From: Parapristionchus giblindavisi
Taxonomy: Eukaryota; Nematoda; Chromadorea; Rhabditida; Diplogasteridae
Reading direction: 5' to 3'
Assembly: GCA_943737045.1 (NCBI GenBank)
Contig: CALSFV010000212.1
Location: 1,287,001 to 1,351,000, forward strand
Length of the DNA: 64,000 nt
Shown: one piece after another, positions 13,901 to 27,400 of the stretch
How positions within the stretch are numbered: the stretch's first letter is position 1
How the letters are laid out: the number at the start of each line of letters is the position of its first letter
Notes under the pieces: model-generated
The model's input: only the letters and a program-made list of their open reading frames with translations
Databases searched by the model: none
What the model was told of the DNA's origin: nothing
Made by a program: the position numbers and the translations under genes

Positions 13901-14777
13901 TTATTTTGTACCAAAAACAGAGAGTATTGAAAGATAAATTTACATATTGGCCGTACTGACCACTTTGAAATAGTCTATCTTATTCAGAATTTTTTCGCTC
14001 TTTCATTTGGTATATGACACGATAGGTTTCATTTTCATTTTGATATTTGTCAAGTTATCTTGATCATATCAGAGTAAAAGCTACTTTTGTACTTCGGTCA
14101 TTATAGCACCAGTAAAATATTACAGCTCGACATGACCTGAAGTGTGTCTCATTCAGAATTGTTTTCTCTTTCACATAGTATATTACTCGATAAGTATCAT
14201 TGACAATTAGACTTGTAACGAATTATTTTGTACCAAAAACAGAGAGTATTGAAAGATAAATTTACATATTGGCCGTACTGACCACTTTGAAATAGTCTAT
14301 CTTATTCAGAATGTTTTCGCTCTTTCATTTGGTATATGACACGATAGGTTTCATTTTCATTTTCATATTTGTCAAGTTATCTTGATCATATCAGAGTAAA
14401 AGCTACTTTTGTACTTCGCTCATTATAGCAGCAGTAAAATATTACAGCTCGACATGACCTGAAGTGTGTCTCATTCAGAATTGTTTCCTCTTTCACATAG
14501 TATATTACTCGATAAGTTTCATTGACAATTAAACTTGTAACGAATTATTTTGTACCAAAAACAGAGAGTATTGATAGATAAATTTACATATTGTCCGTAC
14601 TGACCACTTTGAAATAGTCTATCTTTTTCAGAATTTTTTCGCTCTTTCATTTGGTATATGACACGATAGGTTTCATTTTCATTTTGATATTTGTCAAGTT
14701 ATCTTGATCATATCAGAGTAAAAGCTACTTTTGTACTTCGGTCATTATAGCAGCAGTAAAATATTACAGCTCGACAT
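10914..14777 (+). repeat. Family II block with trimeric organisation
   Basis: The block consists mostly of family II monomers. A distinctive copy type, with AATTGTTTCC, AGTTTCATTGACAATTAAAC and TTGTCCGT, starts at 12203, 13169 and 14456. Copies with CTTCGCTCAT start at 11881 and 12847 (966 bp, three monomers) and at 14134. The copy at 13169 also has the family I second half (CAATTTCATTTTC). The trimer is imperfect, and the last interval is four monomers. Confidence 0.65.
11559..11880 (+). repeat. Representative family II monomer, showing its internal dimer structure
   Basis: A typical 322-bp monomer, given as the reference copy. Its two halves are visibly related. TCAGAATTTTTTCCTCTTTC at position 20 is followed by CATAGTATAT, CTCGATAAGT and TCATTGACA. 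TCAGAATTTTTTCGCTCTTT at position 173 is followed by CATTTGGTATAT, ACACGATAGGT and TCATTTTCA. Upstream of each block, GATAAATTTACATATTGG..CTGACCACTTTGAAATAGTCTATCT parallels GTAAAATATTACAGCTCG..ATGACCTGAAGTGTGTCTCA. The repeated offset is about 153 bp one way and 168 bp the other. The monomer is therefore a diverged dimer of an ancestral unit near 160 bp. Confidence 0.85.
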
Positions 14778-17700
14778 GACCTGAAGTGTGTCTCATTCAG
14801 AATTTTTTCCTCTTTCACATAGTATATTACTCGATAAGTATCATTGACAATTAGACTTGTAACGAATTATTTTGTACCAAAAACAGAGAGTATTGAAAGA
14901 TAAATTTACATATTGGCCGTACTGACCACTTTGAAATAGTCTATCTTATTCAGAATTTTTTCGCTCTTTCATTTGGTATATGACACGATAGGTTTCATTT
15001 TCATTTTGATATTTGTCAAGTTATCTTGATCATATCAGAGTAAAAGCTACTTTTGTACTTCGGTCATTATAGCAGCAGTAAAATATTACAGCTCGACATG
15101 ACCTGAAGTGTGTCTCATTCAGAATTTTTTCCTCTTTCACATAGTATATTACTCGATAAGTTTCATTGACAATTAGACTTGTAACGAATTATTTTGTACC
15201 AAAAACAGAGAGTATTGAAAGATAAATTTACATATTGGCCGTACTGACCAATTTGAAATAGTCTATCTTATTCAGAATTTTTTCGCTCTTTCATTTGGTA
15301 TATGACACGATAGGTTTCATTTTCATTTTGATATTTGTCAAGTTATCTTGATCATATCAGAGTAAAAGCTACTTTTGTACTTCGGTCATTATAGCAGCAG
15401 TAAAATATTACAGCTCGACATGACCTGAAGTGTGTCTCATTCAGAATTTTTTCCTCTTTCACATAGTATATTACTCGATAAGTATCATTGACAATTAGAC
15501 TTGTAACGAATTATTTTGTACCAAAAACAGAGAGTATTGAAAGATAAATTTACATATTGGCCGTACTGACCACTTTGAAATAGTCTATCTTATTCAGAAT
15601 TTTTTCGCTCTTTCATTTGGTATATGACACGATAGGTTTCATTTTCATTTTGATATTTGTCAAGTTATCTTGATCATATCAGAGTAAAAGCTACTTTTGT
15701 ACTTCGGTCATTATAGCAGCAGTAAACTATTACAACTCGACATGACCTGAAGTGTGTCTCATTCAGAATTGTTTTCTCTTTCACATAGTATATTACTCGA
15801 TAAGTATCATTGACAATTAGACTTGTAACGAATTATTTTGTACCAAAAACAGAGAGTATTGAAAGATAAATTTACATATTGGCCGTACTGACCACTTTGA
15901 AATAGTCTATCTTATTCAGAATTTTTTCGCTCTTTCATTTGGTATATGACACGATAGGTTTCATTTTCATTTTGATATTTGTCAAGTTATCTTGATCATA
16001 TCAGAGTAAAAGCTACTTTTGTACTTCGGTCATTATAGCAGCAGTAAAATATTACAGCTCGACATGACCTGAAGTGTGTCTCATTCAGAATTTTTTCCTC
16101 TTTCACATAGTATATTACTCGATAAGTATCATTGACAATTAGACTTGTAACGAATTATTTTGTACCAAAAACAGAGAGTATTGAAAGATAAATTTACATA
16201 TTGGCCGTACTGACCACTTTGGAATAGTCTATCTTTTTCAGAATTTTTTCGCTCTTTCATTTGGTATATGACACGATAGGTTTCATTTTCATTTTGATAT
16301 TTGTCAAGTTATCTTGATCATATCAGAGTAAAAGCTACTTTTGTACTTCGGTCATTATAGCAGCAGTAAAATATTACAGCTCGACATGACCTGAAGTGTG
16401 TCTCATTCAGAATTTTTTCCTCTTTCACATAGTATATTACTCGATAAGTATCATTGACAATTAGACTTGTAACGAATTATTTTGTACCAAAAACAGAGAG
16501 TATTGAAAGATAAATTTACATATTGGCCGTACTGACCACTTTGAAATAGTCTATCTTATTCAGAATTTTTTCGCTCTTTCATTTGGTATATGACACGATA
16601 GGTTTCATTTTCATTTTGATATTTGTCAAGTTATCTTGATCATATCAGAGTAAAAGCTACTTTTGTACTTCGGTCATTATAGCAGCAGTAAAATATTACA
16701 GCTCGACATGACCTGAAGTGTGTCTCATTCAGAATTTTTTCCTCTTTCACATAGTATATTACTCGATAAGTTTCATTGACAATTAGACTTGTAACGAATT
16801 ATTTTGTACCAAAAACAGAGAGTATTGAAAGATAAATTTACATATTGGCCGTACTGACCAATTTGAAATAGTCTATCTTATTCAGAATTTTTTCGCTCTT
16901 TCATTTGGTATATGACACGATAGGTTTCATTTTCATTTTGATATTTGTCAAGTTATCTTGATCATATCAGAGTAAAAGCTACTTTTGTACTTCGGTCATT
17001 ATAGCAGCAGTAAAATATTACAGCTCGACATGACCTGAAGTGTGTCTCATTCAGAATTTTTTCCTCTTTCACATAGTATATTACTCGATAAGTATCATTG
17101 ACAATTAGACTTGTAACGAATTATTTTGTACCAAAAACAGAGAGTATTGAAAGATAAATTTACATATTGGCCGTACTGACCACTTTGAAATAGTCTATCT
17201 TATTCAGAATTTTTTCGCTCTTTCATTTGGTATATGACACGATAGGTTTCATTTTCATTTTGATATTTGTCAAGTTATCTTGATCATATCAGAGTAAAAG
17301 CTACTTTTGTACTTCGGTCATTATAGCAGCAGTAAACTATTACAACTCGACATGACCTGAAGTGTGTCTCATTCAGAATTGTTTTCTCTTTCACATAGTA
17401 TATTACTCGATAAGTATCATTGACAATTAGACTTGTAACGAATTATTTTGTACCAAAAACAGAGAGTATTGAAAGATAAATTTACATATTGGCCGTACTG
17501 ACCACTTTGAAATAGTCTATCTTATTCAGAATTTTTTCGCTCTTTCATTTGGTATATGACACGATAGGTTTCATTTTCATTTTGATATTTGTCAAGTTAT
17601 CTTGATCATATCAGAGTAAAAGCTACTTTTGTACTTCGGTCATTATAGCAGCAGTAAAATATTACAGCTCGACATGACCTGAAGTGTGTCTCATTCAGAA

Positions 17701-17997
17701 TTTTTTCCTCTTTCACATAGTATATTACTCGATAAGTATCATTGACAATTAGACTTGTAACGAATTATTTTGTACCAAAAACAGAGAGTATTGAAAGATA
17801 AATTTACATATTGGCCGTACTGACCACTTTGGAATAGTCTATCTTATTCAGAATTTTTTCGCTCTTTCGTTTGGTATATGACACGATAGGTTTCATTTTC
17901 ATTTTGATATTTGTCAAGTTATCTTGATCATATCAGAGTAAAAGCTACTTTTGTACTTCGGTCATTATAGCAGCAGTAAACTATTACAGCTCGACAT
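14778..17997 (+). repeat. Pentameric higher-order repeat, two units of 1610 bp
   Basis: Two consecutive five-monomer units start at 14778 and 16388. Rare variants recur exactly 1610 bp apart: CCAATTTGAAATAG (near 15249 and 16859), AGTAAACTATTACAACTCG (15721 and 17331), AATTGTTTTCTC in the fourth monomer (15744 and 17354) and CTTTGGAATAG in the fifth (16066 and 17676). Monomers within a unit differ more from each other than from their partners in the other unit, which is the defining property of an HOR. Confidence 0.85.
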
Positions 17998-20900
17998 GAC
18001 CTGAAGTGTGTCTCATTCAGAATTGTTTTCTCTTTCACATAGTATATTACTCGATAAGTATCATTGACAATTAGACTTGTAACGAATTATTTTGTACCAA
18101 AAACAGAGAGTATTGAAAGATAAATTTACATATTGGCCGTACTGACCACTTTGAAATAGTCTATCTTATTCAGAATTTTTTCGCTCTTTCATTTGGTATA
18201 TGACACGATAGGTTTCATTTTCATTTTAATATTTGTCAAGTTATCTTGATCATATCAGAGTAAAAGCTACTTTTGTACTTCGGTCATTATAGCAGCAGTA
18301 AAATATTACAGCTCGACATGACCTGAAGTGTGTCTCATTCAGAATTTTTTCCTCTTTCACATAGTATATTACTCGATAAGTTTCATTGACAATTAGACTT
18401 GTAACGAATTATTTTGTACCAAAAACAGAGAGTATTGAAAGATAAATTTACATATTGGCCGTACTGACCAATTTGAAATAGTTTTCTTATTCAGAATTTT
18501 TTCGCTCTTTCATTTGGTATATGACACGATAGGTTTCATTTTCATTTTGATATTTGTCAAGTTATCTTGATCATATCAGAGTAAAAGCTACTTTTGTACT
18601 TCGGTCATTATAGCAGCAGTAAACTATTACAACTCGACATGACCTGAAGTGTGTCTCATTCAGAATTGTTTTCTCTTTCACATAGTATATTACTCGATAA
18701 GTATCATTGACAATTAGACTTGTAACGAATTATTTTGTACCAAAAACAGAGAGTATTGAAAGATAAATTTACATATTGGCCGTACTGACCACTTTGAAAT
18801 AGTCTATCTTATTCAGAATTTTTTCGCTCTTTCATTTGGTATATGACACGATAGGTTTCATTTTCATTTTGATATTTGTCAAGTTATCTTGATCATATCA
18901 GAGTAAAAGCTACTTTTGTACTTCGGTCATTATAGCAGCAGTAAAATATTACAGCTCGACATGACCTGAAGTGTGTCTCATTCAGAATTTTTTCCTCTTT
19001 CACATTGTATATTACTCGATAAGTATCATTGACAATTAGACTTGTAACGAATTATTTTGTACCAAAAACAGAGAGTATTGAAAGATAAATTTACATATTG
19101 GCCGTACTGACCACTTTGGAATAGTCTATCTTATTCAGAATTTTTTCGCTCTTTCATTTGGTATATGACACGATAGGTTTCATTTTCATTTTGATATTTG
19201 TCAAGTTATCTTGATCATATCAGAGTAAAAGCTACTTTTGTACTTCGGTCATTATAGCAGCAGTAAACTATTACAGCTCGACATGACCTGAAGTGTGTCT
19301 CATTCAGAATTGTTTTCTCTTTCACATAGTATATTACTCGATAAGTATCATTGACAATTAGACTTGTAACGAATTATTTTGTACCAAAAACAGAGAGTAT
19401 TGAAAGATAAATTTACATATTGGCCGTACTGACCACTTTGAAATAGTCTATCTTATTCAGAATTTTTTCGCTCTTTCATTTGGTATATGACACGATAGGT
19501 TTCATTTTCATTTTAATATTTGTCAAGTTATCTTGATCATATCAGAGTAAAAGCTACTTTTGTACTTCGGTCATTATAGCAGCAGTAAAATATTACAGCT
19601 CGACATGACCTGAAGTGTGTCTCATTCAGAATTTTTTCCTCTTTCACATAGTATATTACTCGATAAGTTTCATTGACAATTAGACTTGTAACGAATTATT
19701 TTGTACCAAAAACAGAGAGTATTGAAAGATAAATTTACATATTGGCCGTACTGACCAATTTGAAATAGTCTATCTTATTCAGAATTTTTTCGCTCTTTCA
19801 TTTGGTATATGACACGATAGGTTTCATTTTCATTTTGATATTTGTCAAGTTATCTTGATCATATCAGAGTAAAAGCTACTTTTGTACTTCGGTCATTATA
19901 GCAGCAGTAAAATATTACAGCTCGACATGACCTGAAGTGTGTCTCATTCAGAATTTTTTCCTCTTTCACATAGTATATTACTCGATAAGTATCATTGACA
20001 ATTAGACTTGTAACGAATTATTTTGTACCAAAAACAGAGAGTATTGAAAGATAAATTTACATATTGGCCGTACTGACCACTTTGAAATAGTCTATCTTAT
20101 TCAGAATTTTTTCGCTCTTTCATTTGGTATATGACACGATAGGTTTCATTTTCATTTTGATATTTGTCAAGTTATCTTGATCATATCAGAGTAAAAGCTA
20201 CTTTTGTACTTCGGTCATTATAGCAGCAGTAAACTATTACAGCTCGACATGACCTGAAGTGTGTCTCATTCAGAATTGTTTTCTCTTTCACATAGTATAT
20301 TACTCGATAAGTATCATTGACAATTAGACTTGTAACGAATTATTTTGTACCAAAAACAGAGAGTATTGAAAGATAAATTTACATATTGGCCGTACTGACC
20401 ACTTTGGAATAGTCTATCTTATTCAGAATTTTTTCGCTCTTTCATTTGGTATATGACACGATAGGTTTCATTTTCATTTTGATATTTGTCAAGTTATCTT
20501 GATCATATCAGAGTAAAAGCTACTTTTGTACTTCGGTCATTATAGCAGCAGTAAACTATTACAGCTCGACATGACCTGAAGTGTGTCTCATTCAGAATTG
20601 TTTTCTCTTTCACATAGTATATTACTCGATAAGTATCATTGACAATTAGACTTGTAACGAATTATTTTGTACCAAAAACAGAGAGTATTGAAAGATAAAT
20701 TTACATATTGGCCGTACTGACCACTTTGAAATAGTCTATCTTATTCAGAATTTTTTCGCTCTTTCATTTGGTATATGACACGATAGGTTTCATTTTCATT
20801 TTAATATTTGTCAAGTTATCTTGATCATATCAGAGTAAAAGCTACTTTTGTACTTCGGTCATTATAGCAGCAGTAAAATATTACAGCTCGACATGACCTG

Positions 20901-21860
20901 AAGTGTGTCTCATTCAGAATTTTTTCCTCTTTCACATAGTATATTACTCGATAAGTATCATTGACAATTAGACTTGTAACGAATTATTTTGTACCAAAAA
21001 CAGAGAGTATTGAAAGATAAATTTACATATTGGCCGTACTGACCACTTTGAAATAGTCTATCTTATTCAGAATTTTTTCGCTCTTTCATTTGGTATATGA
21101 CACGATAGGTTTCATTTTCATTTTGATATTTGTCAAGTTATCTTGATCATATCAGAGTAAAAGCTACTTTTGTACTTCGGTCATTATAGCAGCAGTAAAC
21201 TATTACAGCTCGACATGACCTGAAGTGTGTCTCATTCAGAATTGTTTTCTCTTTCACATAGTATATTACTCGATAAGTATCATTGACAATTAGACTTGTA
21301 ACGAATTATTTTGTACCAAAAACAGAGAGTATTGAAAGATAAATTTACATATTGGCCGTACTGACCACTTTGAAATAGTCTATCTTATTCAGAATTTTTT
21401 CGCTCTTTCATTTGGTATATGACACGATAGGTTTCATTTTCATTTTGATATTTGTCAAGTTATCTTGATCATATCAGAGTAAAAGCTACTTTTGTACTTC
21501 GGTCATTATAGCAGCAGTAAAATATTACAGCTCGACATGACCTGAAGTGTGTCTCATTCAGAATTTTTTCCTCTTTCACATAGTATATTACTCGATAAGT
21601 ATCATTGACAATTAGACTTGTAACGAATTATTTTGTACCAAAAACAGAGAGTATTGAAAGATAAATTTACATATTGGCCGTACTGACCACTTTGAAATAG
21701 TCTATCTTATTCAGAATTTTTTCGCTCTTTCATTTGGTATATGACACGATAGGTTTCATTTTCATTTTGATATTTGTCAAGTTATCTTGATCATATCAGA
21801 GTAAAAGCTACTTTTGTACTTCGGTCATTATAGCAGCAGTAAAATATTACAGCTCGACAT
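17998..21860 (+). repeat. Tetrameric higher-order repeat, ~1287 bp
   Basis: The rare variant CATTTTAATATTTG occurs in the monomers at 17998, 19285 and 20573, spaced 1287 and 1288 bp (four monomers). CCAATTTGAAATAG follows one monomer later in the copies at 18320 and 19607, and CTTTGGAATAG occurs in 18963 and 20251. The unit uses the same variants as the pentamer upstream, so the tetramer probably derives from it by loss of one monomer. The copy at 18320 also lost one base (AGTTTTCTTATT). Confidence 0.75.
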
Positions 21861-24436
21861 GACCTGAAGTGTGTCTCATTCAGAATTTTTTCCTCTTTCA
21901 CATAGTATATTACTCGATAAGTTTCATTGACAATTAGACTTGTAACGAATTATTTTGTACCAAAAACAGAGAGTATTGAAAGATAAATTTACATATTGGC
22001 CGTACTGACCACTTTGAAATAGTCTATCTTATTCAGAATTTTTTCGCTCTTTCATTTGGTATATGACACGATAGGTTTCATTTTCATTTTGATATTTGTC
22101 AAGTTATCTTGATCATATCAGAGTAAAAGCTACTTTTGTACTTCGGTCATTATAGCAGCAGTAAAATATTACAGCTCGACATGACCTGAAGTGTGTCTCA
22201 TTCAGAATTTTTTCCTCTTTCACATAGTATATTACTCGATAAGTATCATTGACAATTAGACTTGTAACGAATTATTTTGTACCAAAAACAGAGAGTATTG
22301 AAAGATAAATTTACATATTGGCCGTACTGACCACTTTGAAATAGTCTATCTTATTCAGAATTTTTTCGCTCTTTCATTTGGTATATGACACGATAGGTTT
22401 CATTTTCATTTTGATATTTGTCAAGTTATCTTGATCATATCAGAGTAAAAGCTACTTTTGTACTTCGGTCATTATAGCAGCAGTAAACTATTACAGCTCG
22501 ACATGACCTGAAGTGTGTCTCATTCAGAATTGTTTTCTCTTTCACATAGTATATTACTCGATAAGTATCATTGACAATTAGACTTGTAACGAATTATTTT
22601 GTACCAAAAACAGAGAGTATTTAAAGATAAATTTACATATTGGCCGTACTGACCACTTTGAAATAGTCTATCTTTTTCAGAATTTTTTCGCTCTTTCATT
22701 TGGTATATGACACGATAGGTTTCATTTTCATTTTGATATTTGTCAAGTTATCTTGATCATATCAGAGTAAAAGCTACTTTTGTACTTCGGTCATTATAGC
22801 AGCAGTAAAATATTACAGCTCGACATGACCTGAAGTGTGTCTCATTCAGAATTTTTTCCTCTTTCACATAGTATATTACTCGATAAGTATCATTGACAAT
22901 TAGACTTGTAACGAATTATTTTGTACCAAAAACAGAGTGTATTGAAAGATAAATTTACATATTGGCCGTACTGACCACTTTGAAATAGTCTATCTTATTC
23001 AGAATTTTTTCGCTCTTTCATTTGGTATATGACACGATAGGTTTCATTTTCATTTTCATATTTGTCAAGTTATCTTGATCATATCAGAGTAAAAGCTACT
23101 TTTGTACTTCGCTCATTATAGCAGCAGTAAAATATTACAGCTCGACATGACCTGAAGTGTGTCTCATTCAGAATTGTTTTCTCTTTCACATAGTATATTA
23201 CTCGATAAGTATCATTGACAATTAGACTTGTAACGAATTATTTTGTACCAAAAACAGAGAGTATTGAAAGATAAATTTACATATTGGCCGTACTGACCAC
23301 TTTGAAATAGTCTATCTTATTCAGAATTTTTTCGCTCTTTCATTTGGTATATGACACGATAGGTTTCATTTTCATTTTGATATTTGTCAAGTTATCTTGA
23401 TCATATCAGAGTAAAAGCTACTTTTGTACTTCGGTCATTATAGCAGCAGTAAAATATTACAGCTCGACATGACCTGAAGTGTGTCTCATTCAGAATTTTT
23501 TCCTCTTTCACATAGTATATTACTCGATAAGTATCATTGACAATTAGACTTGTAACGAATTATTTTGTACCAAAAACAGAGAGTATTGAAAGATAAATTT
23601 ACATATTGGCCGTACTGACCACTTTGAAATAGTCTATCTTATTCAGAATTTTTTCGCTCTTTCATTTGGTATATGACACGATAGGTTTCATTTTCATTTT
23701 CATATTTGTCAAGTTATCTTGATCATATCAGAGTAAAAGCTACTTTTGTACTTCGCTCATTATAGCAGCAGTAAAATATTACAGCTCGACATGACCTGAA
23801 GTGTGTCTCATTCAGAATTGTTTTCTATTTCACATAGTATATTACTCGATAAGTATCATTGACAATTAGACTTGTAACGAATTATTTTGTACCAAAAACA
23901 GAGAGTATTGAAAGATAAATTTACATATTGGCCGTACTGACCACTTTGAAATAGTCTATCTTATTCAGAATTTTTTCGCTCTTTCATTTGGTATATGACA
24001 CGATAGGTTTCATTTTCATTTTGATATTTGTCAAGTTATCTTGATCATATCAGAGTAAAAGCTACTTTTGTACTTCGGTCATTATAGCAGCAGTAAAATA
24101 TTACAGCTCGACATGACCTGAAGTGTGTCTCATTCAGAATTGTTTTCTATTTCACATAGTATATTACTCGATAAGTATCATTGACAATTAGACTTGTAAC
24201 GAATTATTTTGTACCAAAAACAGACAGTATTGAAAGATAAATTTACATATTGGCCGTACTGACCACTTTGAAATAGTCTATCTTATTCAGAATTTTTTCG
24301 CTCTTTCATTTGGTATATGACACGATAGGTTTCATTTTCATTTTGATATTTGTCAAGTTATCTTGATCATATCAGAGTAAAAGCTACTTTTGTACTTCGG
24401 TCATTATAGCAGCAGTAAAATATTACAGCTCGACAT
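21861..24436 (+). repeat. Family II block, weakly ordered
   Basis: This block has eight monomers without a clear repeat unit. Individual markers are TATTTAAAG with CTTTTTCAG in the copy at 22505, GAGTGTATTG in 22827, the first AATTGTTTTCTATTTC copies at 23793 and 24115, and GACAGTATTG in 24115. CATTTTCATATTTGTC paired with CTTCGCTCAT appears at 22827 and 23471, two monomers apart. Confidence 0.6.
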
Positions 24437-27400
24437 GACCTGAAGTGTGTCTCATTCAGAATTTTTTCCTCTTTCACATAGTATATTACTCGATAAGTAT
24501 CATTGACAATTAGACTTGTAACGAATTATTTTGTACCAAAAACAGAGAGTATTGAAAGATAAATTTACATATTGGCCGTACTGACCACTTTGAAATAGTC
24601 TATCTTATTCAGAATTTTTTCGCTCTTTCATTTGGTATATGACACGATAGGTTTCATTTTCATTTTCATATTTGTCAAGTTATCTTGATCATATCAGAGT
24701 AAAAGCTACTTTTGTACTTCGCTCATTATAGCAGCAGTAAAATATTACAGCTCGACATGACCTGAAGTGTGTCTCATTCAGAATTGTTTTCTATTTCACA
24801 TAGTATATTACTCGATAAGTATCATTGACAATTAGACTTGTAACGAATTATTTTGTACCAAAAACAGAGAGTATTTAAAGATAAATTTACATATTGGCCG
24901 TACTGACCACTTTGAAATAGTCTATCTTATTCAGAATTTTTTCGCTCTTTCATTTGGTATATGACACGATAGGTTTCATTTTCATTTTCATATTTGTCAA
25001 GTTATCTTGATCATATCAGAGTAAAAGCTACTTTTGTACTTCGCTCATTATAGCAGCAGTAAAATATTACAGCTCGACATGACCTGAAGTGTGTCTCATT
25101 CAGAATTGTTTTCTATTTCACATAGTATATTACTCGATAAGTATCATTGACAATTAGACTTGTAACGAATTATTTTGTACCAAAAACAGAGAGTATTGAA
25201 AGATAAATTTACATATTGGCCGTACTGACCACTTTGAAATAGTCTATCTTATTCAGAATTTTTTCGCTCTTTCATTTGGTATATGACACGATAGGTTTCA
25301 TTTTCATTTTGATATTTGTCAAGTTATCTTGATCATATCAGAGTAAAAGCTACTTTTGTACTTCGGTCATTATAGCAGCAGTAAAATATTACAGCTCGAC
25401 ATGACCTGAAGTGTGTCTCATTCAGAATTGTTTTCTATTTCACATAGTATATTACTCGATAAGTATCATTGACAATTAGACTTGTAACGAATTATTTTGT
25501 ACCAAAAACAGAGAGTATTGAAAGATAAATTTACATATTGGCCGTACTGACCACTTTGAAATAGTCTATCTTATTCAGAATTTTTTCGCTCTTTCATTTG
25601 GTATATGACACGATAGGTTTCATTTTCATTTTGATATTTGTCAAGTTATCTTGATCATATCAGAGTAAAAGCTACTTTTGTACTTCGGTCATTATAGCAG
25701 CAGTAAAATATTACAGCTCGACATGACCTGAAGTGTGTCTCATTCAGAATTGTTTTCTATTTCACATAGTATATTACTCGATAAGTATCATTGACAATTA
25801 GACTTGTAACGAATTATTTTGTACCAAAAACAGAGAGTATTGAAAGATAAATTTACATATTGGCCGTACTGACCACTTTGAAATAGTCTATCTTATTCAG
25901 AATTTTTTCGCTCTTTCATTTGGTATATGACACGATAGGTTTCATTTTCATTTTGATATTTGTCAAGTTATCTTGATCATATCAGAGTAAAAGCTACTTT
26001 TGTACTTCGGTCATTATAGCAGCAGTAAAATATTACAGCTCGACATGACCTGAAGTGTGTCTCATTCAGAATTTTTTCCTCTTTCACATAGTATATTACT
26101 CGATAAGTATCATTGACAATTAGACTTGTAACGAATTATTTTGTACCAAAAACAGAGAGTATTGAAAGATAAATTTACATATTGGCCGTACTGACCACTT
26201 TGAAATAGTCTATCTTATTCAGAATTTTTTCGCTCTTTCATTTGGTATATGACACGATAGGTTTCATTTTCATTTTCATATTTGTCAAGTTATCTTGATC
26301 ATATCAGAGTAAAAGCTACTTTTGTACTTCGCTCATTATAGCAGCAGTAAAATATTACAGCTCGACATGACCTGAAGTGTGTCTCATTCAGAATTGTTTT
26401 CTATTTCACATAGTATATTACTCGATAAGTATCATTGACAATTAGACTTGTAACAAATTATTTTGTACCAAAAACAGAGAGTATTGAAAGATAAATTTAC
26501 ATATTGGCCGTACTGACCACATTGAAATAGTCTATCTTATTCAGAATTTTTTCGCTCTTTCATTTGGTATATGACACGATAGGTTTCATTTTCATTTTCA
26601 TATTTGTCAAGTTATCTTGATCATATCAGAGTAAAAGCTACTTTTGTACTTCGCTCATTATAGCAGCAGTAAAATATTACAGCTCGACATGACCTGAAGT
26701 GTGTCTCATTCAGAATTGTTTTCTATTTCACATAGTATATTACTCGATAAGTATCATTGACAATTAGACTTGTAACGAATTATTTTGTACCAAAAACAGA
26801 GAGTATTGAAAGATAAATTTACATATTGGCCGTACTGACCACTTTGAAATAGTCTATCTTATTCAGAATTTTTTCGCTCTTTCATTTGGTATATGACACG
26901 ATAGGTTTCATTTTCATTTTGATATTTGTCAAGTTATCTTGATCATATCAGAGTAAAAGCTACTTTTGTACTTCGGTCATTATAGCAGCAGTAAAATATT
27001 ACAGCTCGACATGACCTGAAGTGTGTCTCATTCAGAATTGTTTTCTCTTTCACATAGTATATTACTCGATAAGTATCATTGACAATTAGACTTGTAACGA
27101 ATTATTTTGTACCAAAAACAGAGAGTATTGAAAGATAAATTTACATATTGGCCGTACTGACCACTTTGAAATAGTCTATCTTATTCAGAATTTTTTCGCT
27201 CTTTCATTTGGTATATGACACGATAGGTTTCATTTTCATTTTGATATTTGTCAAGTTATCTTGATCATATCAGAGTAAAAGCTACTTTTGTACTTCGGTC
27301 ATTATAGCAGCAGTAAAATATTACAGCTCGACATGACCTGAAGTGTGTCTCATTCAGAATTTTTTCCTCTTTCACATAGTATATTACTCGATAAGTATCA

